NCBI GenBank assembly: GCA_022793975.1
Contig: JAAWDW010000162.1
Span: 1 to 38,369, forward strand
Direction: 5' to 3'
Origin: Bacillota bacterium
GTDB lineage: Bacteria > Bacillota > Clostridia > Peptostreptococcales > Anaerovoracaceae
DNA length: 38,369 nt
Position numbers and translations under genes: made by a program. Positions 1-6,099 of this stretch are shown here, in pieces; the first letter of the stretch is position 1; every line of letters starts with the position of its first letter. The notes under the pieces were generated by a model. The model ran no database searches and had not been told where the DNA came from. It worked only from the letters and a program-made list of their open reading frames with translations.

Positions 1-348
1 CCCCGCATATCCGGCAGCTACAGCTTTTGATATTTCGTTATGGTACCATTCTGCAGCGGGTACATCAGTAAAAGTAACTGATGACGTTGCGTTATTGCCA
101 AGTGCGTTGTTTACCATTTTTGTAAATTCCGCACGCGTTACCGGCTTGTCCGGCAGGAATGTACCGTCAGGATATCCGGAAATGATGTTTTTATTTGCGG
201 CATCAAGGATATAATCCTTTGCCCAGTGATTGTTTATGTCGCTGAAACTTGCGGCATAAGATGGGGCCGCCGATACCACAAAACCTGTAAAGACAGATCC
301 CAGTGTAAGAGAGGCAGTCAAAAGACTGCTGATTAAAGCTTTTTTCAT
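1..348 (-). CDS. SLH-domain surface protein, N-terminal part (cut by window edge)
   Basis: Reading from 348 towards 1 gives 116 codons without a stop, so the gene continues beyond the window. The protein starts MKKALISSLLTASLTLGSVF, a Sec signal peptide that probably ends near the Ala-Ala around residue 33. One SLH domain follows (FSDINNHWAKDYI, GYPDGTFLPDKPVTRAEFTK), then the start of a second (FTDVPAAEWYHNEISKAVAAGYAG). SLH domains normally anchor exported proteins to pyruvylated secondary cell wall polymer. A GGAAGGGAAA ribosome binding site lies just upstream of the ATG. The gene is divergent from the SLH unit at 678. What follows the SLH repeats cannot be seen, so its specific role is unknown. 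Confidence 0.85.
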   Translation of the reverse strand, partial: MKKALISSLLTASLTLGSVFTGFVVSAAPSYAASFSDINNHWAKDYILDAANKNIISGYPDGTFLPDKPVTRAEFTKMVNNALGNNATSSVTFTDVPAAEWYHNEISKAVAAGYAG

Positions 349-447
349 TTTCCCTTCCCTTTCTTTTTCTTTCTATTAAAAATCCCGCTTTAATTTTAAA
401 AATTATTATTTTTTTAAGGTACAAAATTTTGATACTATACCAAAATA

Positions 448-476
448 AATATACCACGAAACAGTATCAACGGCAA
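448..476 (-). promoter_or_regulatory. Candidate promoter of the minus-strand SLH gene
   Basis: On the minus strand, TTGCCG (476-471) and TATATT (453-448) are separated by 17 bases, about 100 bases upstream of the ATG at 348. A second possible -10, TATAGT, lies slightly downstream. The match to a sigma-A promoter is moderate and the choice between the two is uncertain. Confidence 0.4.
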
Positions 477-502
477 GCCGCCTTTACTATATGTTTACAT
501 AT

Positions 503-607
503 TGTAATTGTTAAGACGCGCAATTGTAACCAAAAGTTTCAAAAAAATCTTGTAGAATGTAAAAATTTATGAGAAGCGGTGAAAATCAAATGTAATATTA
601 GTGTAAT
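503..607 (+). promoter_or_regulatory. Helically phased TGTAA array (putative response-regulator sites)
   Basis: Five same-direction TGTAA motifs start at 503, 525, 558, 591 and 602. Read on the minus strand they are TTACA direct repeats pointing towards the gene at 1-348. The last two form TGTAAT-N5-TGTAAT. Direct repeats with an 11-base period are typical for dimeric OmpR/PhoB-family response regulators. The same ATTACA-N5-ATTACA arrangement occurs before the S-layer promoter at 5828-5844. Which regulator binds is unknown. Confidence 0.45.
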
Positions 608-628
608 GGACTTACAGGCTGAGTTTGG

Positions 629-634
629 TATAAT
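629..634 (+). promoter_or_regulatory. Candidate -10 element for the SLH unit at 678
   Basis: A perfect TATAAT stands 43 bases before the ATG at 678. The -35 position (about 606-611, AATGGA) is poor and overlaps the last TGTAAT of the phased array. This is the layout of a promoter that needs an activator. Confidence 0.5.
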
Positions 635-677
635 GAGATGAGGAATATTTGGAATTTTTAATGAAAGGGACCAAGAG

Positions 678-1295
678 ATGAAAAGAAAGATAATAAGCAT
701 TTTATTTGTACTGGTATTTGTAATTACGGGCAGTACGGCGGTATTTGCGGCTGAAGGTGAAATCGATTATTCTCAGTGGGATTCACAGGCGTCATATCCA
801 AGCGATGTTGTAAATACTCCGCTTTTTCCGGCGGTAAAATTCCTTACAGACAGAAAAATAATTAATGGGTATGATGACGGACTTTTTCACGGGGATAAAA
901 ACATTACACGGGCGGAATTTACAAAGATGATGGTTATTGCGACTAACAATCAGAATGGGATGAATCAGCGTCCGGACGCCGGATTTACCGATTTGGAAAA
1001 TTGCTGGGCCAAGGATTACATAAATACGGCGGTTTCACTTAAACTTATAAACGGAATGGGCGACGGTACATTTGCGCCGAACGGTGATGTTACATACGCG
1101 CAAGTAATTGCTATTATCGTACGTTCCAAAGGTGTAACGGATGCGGAAATGGGCGCTTACGGACAGTGGCCTGATAACTACGCAAAGTATGCAACAATGT
1201 ACAATATGACGGGAGATATATTAATTTCCGACTGGGATGCACCTGCGCCGAGAGGTGATGTGGCAAAGATTCTTTACAGAAACCTGCCTAAGTAA
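678..1295 (+). CDS. Small SLH-domain protein (205 aa)
   Basis: A signal peptide (MKRKIISILFVLVFVITGST, ending near VFAAEG) is followed almost entirely by SLH-like repeats. The first has GYDDGLFHGDKNITRAEFTK, the second FTDLENCWAKDYINTAVSLK and GMGDGTFAPNGDVTYAQ, and a weak third ends with RGDVAKILYRNLPK. No further domain is present, so the protein is little more than a wall-binding module and may serve as a spacer, competitor or adaptor at the cell wall. A GAAAGGGACC ribosome binding site precedes the ATG. The next SLH gene starts 51 bases downstream with no terminator between them, so the two are probably co-transcribed. The substrate of the SLH domains is inferred from the family only. Confidence 0.85.
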   Translation: MKRKIISILFVLVFVITGSTAVFAAEGEIDYSQWDSQASYPSDVVNTPLFPAVKFLTDRKIINGYDDGLFHGDKNITRAEFTKMMVIATNNQNGMNQRPDAGFTDLENCWAKDYINTAVSLKLINGMGDGTFAPNGDVTYAQVIAIIVRSKGVTDAEMGAYGQWPDNYAKYATMYNMTGDILISDWDAPAPRGDVAKILYRNLPK

Positions 1296-1346
1296 ACAGG
1301 GTTTAGAGATGAAGTTATATAAGGAAAAGGAATAGGGGGAACAAAA

Positions 1347-2789
1347 ATGAAAAAGAAATTTATAAAAGTTGCGGCAGCCGCAATGTGTTTTGCAATGACA
1401 GCTTCGAGTATGGCGTTTGCGGCGGAGCTGCCGCGTGATGTGGAAGACAGCAGTATCGGAGGTTTTTCGAAAGCAATATCCGAACTTATGGATGCGGGTA
1501 TTGTTACAGGAGATGAAACAGGTCTTTTCCATCCTGCTAAAAATCTCAACCGTGCGGAGCTCTGCATTATGATAGTAAAAGCGATAGACCCGAAATTTGC
1601 CGATCTTACGGGCACGGTGACGATCGATGTTCCGGACAGTGGATTTACTGATATGAAAGGTTACGGATGGGCCAAGGCGCATATAAATTATGCGGCAAAT
1701 AACGATATCGCCAAAGGCTATACGGACGGCACATTCAAACCGGGAAACAACGTGACTATGGCCGAACTTGCGACATTTGCAGTAAGAGCATGCGGATATA
1801 CAGATAGCGATCTTACGGGCAGCTGGCCGCAGAATTATATATCAAAAGCAGAAGAACTCGGACTTTTTAATGGACTGGGCATAGTGGATACGGAAGGAAA
1901 TCTGATGACAGCATCGGCAATGCAGAAATTCGCAGCGCCGAAAGATATGGCGGCATATTTAATTTACAATGCGCTTCCTGCTATAAAGAAAGCAAATATT
2001 GAAAAAGATCAGCCGCAGGGAACAGATAAGGACACAACATCCAATATTCCGAACTTTGGCTCGTTTACATTTGCAAGCGGTTCGTTCAACTCGGACATTA
2101 ATACATATAACGGTATAGCGCTGGCAAAAGATGTGACGGTATTCGTATACGGCGATAAGAAAGATTACAAACGGGATATGACATTTGAAGATAACAGAAG
2201 CGCTTACAGAGAAACAACGGTATATAAGTACAAGAGCGTAAGTACTCCTGCATTTTATAAAATGTCCGGCGGCAAAATTACAGAAATGGTAGTGCCTGCA
2301 GATGTAGGATTCAGCGGAAAAATTTATTGCGTTATAAATTCGGCACAGAGCCGTGTGCTCAATTACGCAGGAGAGTCTGTGACAGGCATTGAGACTATTA
2401 CTGCGGGACGTGAAATTACGTGGTTTGCGGAAAAGGCGCTGACAGAATTCCCTGCAAAATCCGAATATATGACCGGCGAAATATATGAACTCTATGCGAG
2501 AGACGGTGAAATCAGAAGCATAGCAAAGGTTGGAGACGCGGACATAAAAGGTAAAGTATTTAAAGAATTTACAAACGGAATGACGGAAGTTGCGGATAAG
2601 AACGACGGTCTTATAAAGGTGGATTCGGATTGGTATTCGGTTAAGGACAATGCCGCTGTATATGTACTTGAAGATAATGAGTACAGTACGGGAAGTCTTT
2701 CGAGCATCAGAAAAGGCGATAAAGTAAGGCTTTATGATATTTCCGATGATGATGAATCTTCTGTTGACATCGTGGTCGTTAACAAGTAA
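1347..2789 (+). CDS. SLH-domain surface protein (480 aa)
   Basis: The signal peptide ends near residue 25 (SMAFAAE). Three SLH repeats follow to about residue 210, with motifs FHPAKNLNRAELC, GYTDGTFKPGNNVTMAE and GSWPQNYISKAEELGLF. The remaining roughly 260 residues form an exported region of no family I recognise. Its last 50 or so residues (AVYVLEDNEYSTGSLSSIRK, VRLYDISDDDESS) resemble the C-terminus of the large S-layer-like protein at 6024, so the two share a terminal module as well as the SLH anchor. It is the second gene of the unit starting at 678 and is closed by a hairpin terminator at 2814. The start has a good ribosome binding site (AGGGGGA). Confidence 0.85.
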   Translation: MKKKFIKVAAAAMCFAMTASSMAFAAELPRDVEDSSIGGFSKAISELMDAGIVTGDETGLFHPAKNLNRAELCIMIVKAIDPKFADLTGTVTIDVPDSGFTDMKGYGWAKAHINYAANNDIAKGYTDGTFKPGNNVTMAELATFAVRACGYTDSDLTGSWPQNYISKAEELGLFNGLGIVDTEGNLMTASAMQKFAAPKDMAAYLIYNALPAIKKANIEKDQPQGTDKDTTSNIPNFGSFTFASGSFNSDINTYNGIALAKDVTVFVYGDKKDYKRDMTFEDNRSAYRETTVYKYKSVSTPAFYKMSGGKITEMVVPADVGFSGKIYCVINSAQSRVLNYAGESVTGIETITAGREITWFAEKALTEFPAKSEYMTGEIYELYARDGEIRSIAKVGDADIKGKVFKEFTNGMTEVADKNDGLIKVDSDWYSVKDNAAVYVLEDNEYSTGSLSSIRKGDKVRLYDISDDDESSVDIVVVNK

Positions 2790-2813
2790 AATCGAATAAG
2801 AACAGTAAATGTG

Positions 2814-2837
2814 GGACTGCCAAGGCAGTCCTGTTTA
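2814..2837 (+). terminator. Rho-independent terminator after the SLH unit
   Basis: GGACTGCC and GGCAGTCC form a perfect eight-pair inverted repeat (effective loop CAAG), followed by TGTTTAATT. It closes the SLH unit and sits just before the AEC transporter start. A GTG at 2811 inside this hairpin is therefore not the start of the next gene. Confidence 0.7.
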
Positions 2838-2849
2838 ATTAGAGGTAAT

Positions 2850-3854
2850 ATGTACGAGCAGTTTTTTATAATTTTTGCGCTTGTTATTTTGGGCTTTTTT
2901 CTCGGGCGCAGGGAAATAATGGATGAAAGCACAAACGCGGGCATAAACAAGATGATAATGCGTTTTATCGTGCCTTGTATGTTCGTATATAAAATAGGAA
3001 GTCTTGAAATGACCGGGGAAACCATGCGCGAATTTTTTCTCACGGTGGCAGTATTTACGGTTATTTTGTTTGCAGGCGGATTGTATGCGCATATTTACGG
3101 TAAAATCCGAAAATTTCCTCGTGAGAATGCAAACGTTGCGGAGTTTTGTATGGTGCTTCCGAATAATGCTTTTATGGGATTTCCTGTTGCCAGTACATTT
3201 TTCGGGGAATTTGGTTTGCTGATGATGGCTGCCACGAATGCGGCAATGAATATATATATGTTTTCGTACGGTGTTATTCTGATGGACAGGGAGTCCGGCT
3301 TGAATGCTGAGGGCGGCGGCACTGATGAGAGCGACAAAACAGAGGGCGGCGGTAAAAAAGGCGGACAACATTCGCTTTTTGAGCACACAGTGCGTATTAT
3401 AAAGCATCTTATGAATCCGATGATGGCTTCACTTGTTGTTGCGCTTCTCATATGCGGGCTTGGTATAAGACTTCCGAGTGCTGTAAACGAACTCCTAGGA
3501 CAAATAAGCGGACTTTGTACGCCTTTGGCGATGCTATATGTAGGGTCAACGCTTTCAAGGGGTAGGTTGCTTGAAGTACTTAAAAGCAGTGTGGTAATAG
3601 AGTCAGGTCTGAACAAGATAATTATAATGCCTCTTATGGCATGGCTTATTGTTGCGTTCCTTCCGCTTACGCCGATAGCAAAAGCTATGTGCGTACTTGC
3701 AGCTTCGATGCCGACTGCAGCTATGACATCAATGCTGGCGGGTGATTACCGTCAGGATGTGAAGCTTGCGGGAATGATACTTCTTGTGTCGACAGCGCTT
3801 TCCGCAGCTTCGATGCTCGGATTTATACAGCTTATAAATATCTACATTATATAA
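2850..3854 (+). CDS. AEC-family (auxin efflux carrier-like) permease
   Basis: A 334-residue integral membrane protein with about ten hydrophobic segments. It has the layout of bacterial AEC transporters: an N-terminal bundle (MYEQFFIIFALVILGFFLGR, NAGINKMIMRFIVPCMFVYK), a polar central loop and a C-terminal bundle with PLAMLYVGSTLSRG and ASMPTAAMTSMLAGDY. Family members export or import small organic acids such as malate or malonate; the substrate here cannot be told. The central loop is unusually rich in Gly, Asp and Lys (about residues 150-172). I start it at the ATG at 2850, which has AGAGG five bases upstream. The stop is 15 bases before the ClC gene, so the two are probably co-transcribed. 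Confidence 0.85.
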   Translation: MYEQFFIIFALVILGFFLGRREIMDESTNAGINKMIMRFIVPCMFVYKIGSLEMTGETMREFFLTVAVFTVILFAGGLYAHIYGKIRKFPRENANVAEFCMVLPNNAFMGFPVASTFFGEFGLLMMAATNAAMNIYMFSYGVILMDRESGLNAEGGGTDESDKTEGGGKKGGQHSLFEHTVRIIKHLMNPMMASLVVALLICGLGIRLPSAVNELLGQISGLCTPLAMLYVGSTLSRGRLLEVLKSSVVIESGLNKIIIMPLMAWLIVAFLPLTPIAKAMCVLAASMPTAAMTSMLAGDYRQDVKLAGMILLVSTALSAASMLGFIQLINIYII

Positions 3855-3869
3855 TACAGAGGACTGGTT

Positions 3870-5462
3870 ATGGATGAAGCAAAAAGAACGCTTGAAAGAG
3901 TAAAAAATTTTCATTATATATTGATACTTGAAGGTATGGCAGTTGGAGTTTTTTCCGGTATCGTCATAGTGCTTTTCAGACTTGCAATAAGTAAAGCCGA
4001 GGAATATATGTCGCTTCTTCGCGGATTTGCAGTTCACCGCGCGTTTATGGCGGTAGCACTGTTTTTTATAATTTTTGCGCTTGCTATGCTATGTGCTTTT
4101 CTCGTAAAAAAGGAAGGAATGATATCGGGCTCTGGTATTCCGCAGGTAAAAGGAGAGCTTACCGACCGTATTGAAACAAAGTGGTACAAAGTACTTGCTT
4201 TTAAATTTATCGGTGCGACAGCAGCAATAGGCGCGGGACTGTCTCTCGGAAGAGAGGGTCCGAGTGTACAGCTCGGCGCAATGGTGGGGAAAGGATTTTC
4301 GCGTATAACTAAAAAGCTGCATACGGAAGAAAAACTGCTTATGACCTGCGGTGCCGGTGCAGGGCTTGCGGCAGCATTTAATGCACCGCTTGCGGGAGTT
4401 GTTTTTTCACTTGAGGAACTTCATAAAAATTTTTCGGAAGAAGTGCTGCTTTCCACTATGGCGGCAGCTATAACGTCGGATTTTGTTTCGAGATATGTTT
4501 TTGGACTTGCACCGGTATTTTCGATAGAAACTCCGGAAATGCTGCCGCTGAAGTACTACTGGATTGTAATTGTGCTCGGTGTTTTTCTCGGAGCGCTCGG
4601 TGTTTTTTACAATGCATCGGTGAAGAAATCACAGAATATGTACGGACATATAAAAGATCCGTTTGTGAGAATTGTCATACCGTTTATTTTTGCAGCTGTA
4701 TTTTCTGTTATTTATCCGGGCGTACTCGGCGGAGGAAGCTCACTTGTGGAAGAAATTGCGGGTGGCGGCTTTGTTCTTAAGGGATTGCTGCTTCTTCTTT
4801 TGGTTAAGTATATTTATTCTATGCTCAGTTTCGGAAGCGGAGCGCCGGGTGGCATTTTTCTGCCGCTGCTCGTACTCGGCTCTGTAATCGGCGCTTCATT
4901 TTTTGAGATAGGTGCTCCGATTTTCGGCATAGATGAAGGATATCTTGCAAATTTTGTGATGTTCGGTATGGCAGGATATTTTGCGGCAATAGTAAGGGCC
5001 CCTATAACCGGAGTTATATTGATATCGGAGATGACCGGAAGCTTTTCTCATCTTCTTACCTTATCAATCGCATCTCTTGTTGCGTATGTAACAGCGGATA
5101 TTTTGGGAGGCAAACCGATTTACAATCAGCTTCTTGAACGTATTTTGTCAAACCGCGTAATAGAGGAAGGACGTGCTTCGGAATCTCGCAGCAGAAAACA
5201 CGGAGGCAAAAGTGCTGTAAGAAAAGTGCTTGTGGAAACGTCGGTATATTTCGGCGCAGCTTCCGATGGAATGAGAGTTTCTGAACTTTGCTTGCCGAAG
5301 GGCACACTGATAGTAAGTCTGACAAGAGACGGCGAAGAAATTGTACCACATGGTGAATCAGTGATAAAAGGCGGGGACCGTCTCGTAGTGCTGTGCGACA
5401 GTGACGAAACTGCGGCTGTCGATAATATTTTAGATGAAAAGTGCAGAAGAATTGAAATATAA
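3870..5462 (+). CDS. ClC-type H+/Cl- antiporter with TrkA-C domain
   Basis: A 530-residue ClC protein. The selectivity motifs are all present: GSGIP at 87-91, GREGP at 127-131 (E129 is the gating glutamate) and GGIFLP later on. The internal proton glutamate corresponds to E183 in FNAPLAGVVFSLEEL. This points to proton-coupled chloride exchange rather than a passive channel. The C-terminal roughly 90 residues (KVLVETSVYFGAASDGMRVS to DRLVVLCDSDE) form a TrkA-C (RCK-C) domain, a probable ligand-binding regulatory unit. It follows the AEC permease by 15 bases with an AGAGGA ribosome binding site. Bacterial ClC antiporters help with acid stress and charge balance, which would suit coupling to organic-anion export; that link is inference. 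Confidence 0.92.
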   Translation: MDEAKRTLERVKNFHYILILEGMAVGVFSGIVIVLFRLAISKAEEYMSLLRGFAVHRAFMAVALFFIIFALAMLCAFLVKKEGMISGSGIPQVKGELTDRIETKWYKVLAFKFIGATAAIGAGLSLGREGPSVQLGAMVGKGFSRITKKLHTEEKLLMTCGAGAGLAAAFNAPLAGVVFSLEELHKNFSEEVLLSTMAAAITSDFVSRYVFGLAPVFSIETPEMLPLKYYWIVIVLGVFLGALGVFYNASVKKSQNMYGHIKDPFVRIVIPFIFAAVFSVIYPGVLGGGSSLVEEIAGGGFVLKGLLLLLLVKYIYSMLSFGSGAPGGIFLPLLVLGSVIGASFFEIGAPIFGIDEGYLANFVMFGMAGYFAAIVRAPITGVILISEMTGSFSHLLTLSIASLVAYVTADILGGKPIYNQLLERILSNRVIEEGRASESRSRKHGGKSAVRKVLVETSVYFGAASDGMRVSELCLPKGTLIVSLTRDGEEIVPHGESVIKGGDRLVVLCDSDETAAVDNILDEKCRRIEI

Positions 5463-5612
5463 TTATCTTTATAGTGGGTGTGTTTTTGGCGGTAACAGAA
5501 ATAATAATGATTTATATAATGTAGATAGAAAAAGAAATTCGATTAAAGCAATTTGGTTAGATAGAATAAATGTACTTAAAGTTCACCATTATTAAAATGA
5601 TACAAAAATATT

Positions 5613-5641
5613 TGTCGAAAACAGAAATAAAATATGTCGAA
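5613..5641 (+). promoter_or_regulatory. Two Spo0A-type boxes (TGTCGAA)
   Basis: TGTCGAA occurs at 5613-5619 and again at 5635-5641 in the same direction, 22 bases apart (two helical turns). TGTCGAA is the consensus 0A box of Spo0A, the master regulator of sporulation in Bacilli and Clostridia. They lie about 250 bases upstream of the S-layer promoter, farther than usual for direct control, so function is uncertain. Confidence 0.4.
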
Positions 5642-5730
5642 AAAACAATGAATTTTGGTTTTGAAAAACTTTAAAAATTATTGAAAAAAGCGAATAAAAA
5701 AGCTCAATAATGAAACGTTAACTTTTCCGT

Positions 5731-5768
5731 AACACTGCTGTAATGGACATTTCCGCGGCAGTGTTTTA
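5731..5768 (+). terminator. Possible terminator of the AEC-ClC transcript
   Basis: AACACTGC (5731-5738) pairs perfectly with GCAGTGTT (5758-5765), followed by TTATTA. The loop is long (19 bases) but contains a short inner GGA/TCC pairing. It is some 270 bases beyond the ClC stop, so its role as a terminator is only likely. Confidence 0.4.
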
Positions 5769-5827
5769 TTATACTCATATACCTTGAAAACCGCGAAAAT
5801 ACTGTATTGCAAGACATAACAGATTCT

Positions 5828-5844
5828 ATTACAGTTATATTACA
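5828..5844 (+). promoter_or_regulatory. ATTACA direct repeat upstream of the S-layer promoter
   Basis: ATTACA-N5-ATTACA with an 11-base period ends 14 bases before the -35 box. It is the same motif, on the opposite strand, as the phased array at 503-607. The arrangement fits an OmpR/PhoB-family activator site. Confidence 0.4.
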
Positions 5845-5858
5845 TTTGACTCAAAGAA

Positions 5859-5888
5859 TTGACTTGCGTCGGTCGACGAGGGTATAAT
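5859..5888 (+). promoter_or_regulatory. Strong sigma-A promoter of the S-layer gene
   Basis: TTGACT (5859-5864), an 18-base spacer and TATAAT (5883-5888) make the best promoter in the window. Transcription should start near 5895, leaving a leader of about 130 bases. The promoter lies outside the inverted repeat that begins at 5937, so it has no counterpart in front of the minus-strand paralogue. Confidence 0.8.
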
Positions 5889-5936
5889 CTAAACTGATAG
5901 TATGCGTGGAAGTCTCACCTTCTATACTTACTATTC

Positions 5937-6099
5937 ATAATGTCAAATTATCTTCGGAAGGGGAAGGTAGTTTGCAGGAACAAGTAGGCCCCTTCCAAAG
6001 AAAAATTTAGGAGGATACTCAAAATGAAAAAAGTACTTTCATTTGTACTGGTATTAACACTGGTACTCGGTAGCTTCTCAATGGTATTCGCTGCACCTG
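5937..6099 (+). repeat. Inverted repeat, left arm (S-layer leader and signal peptide region)
   Basis: These 163 bases match the reverse complement of 10791-10953 with 5 mismatches and no gap. Homology starts abruptly at ATAATGTC, runs through the untranslated leader and signal peptide codons, and continues with lower but still high identity through the SLH-coding region. It could serve as a recombination site for inverting the roughly 5 kb between the arms. Confidence 0.9.
5952..6000 (+). promoter_or_regulatory. Leader hairpin of the S-layer mRNA
   Basis: GGAAGGGG (5956-5963) pairs with CCCCTTCC (5989-5996), extended by CTT/AAG with one mismatch. The loop is about 25 bases and no T-run follows, so this is not a terminator. 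The paralogue on the other strand keeps the stem intact. Stable 5' leader hairpins are known to lengthen the life of S-layer mRNAs; that role here is inferred. Confidence 0.5.

Larger units (their letters stand above)
349..677. other. Intergenic region between divergent SLH genes
   Basis: This 329-base AT-rich stretch holds no gene. It contains candidate promoters for both flanking SLH units and a set of TGTAA motifs beginning at 503, 525, 558, 591 and 602. The steps are 22, 33, 33 and 11, all multiples of 11 bases. That spacing places them on one face of the helix and suggests a bound transcription factor. Confidence 0.7.
5463..5858. other. Long upstream region of the S-layer gene
   Basis: No gene is visible. 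This AT-rich region holds two Spo0A-like boxes (5613-5619 and 5635-5641), a hairpin at 5731-5768 that may end the ClC transcript, and an ATTACA-N5-ATTACA repeat at 5828-5844 just before the S-layer promoter. Such a long non-coding upstream region fits a strongly expressed and heavily regulated gene. Confidence 0.6.

Noticed and set aside
203-457. Minus-strand 84-residue open frame
   Set aside because: It is out of frame with the real SLH gene at 1-348, which has a signal peptide and ribosome binding site; the extra frame covers the promoter region.
602-611. Shared 10-mer TGTAATGGAC at 602 and 5739
   Set aside because: The second copy lies in the loop of a terminator-like hairpin and is not in phase with other sites; most likely chance.
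2811-2849. GTG start at 2811 for the AEC permease
   Set aside because: It lies in the terminator hairpin of the preceding unit; ATG 2850 has a ribosome binding site and begins the first membrane helix.
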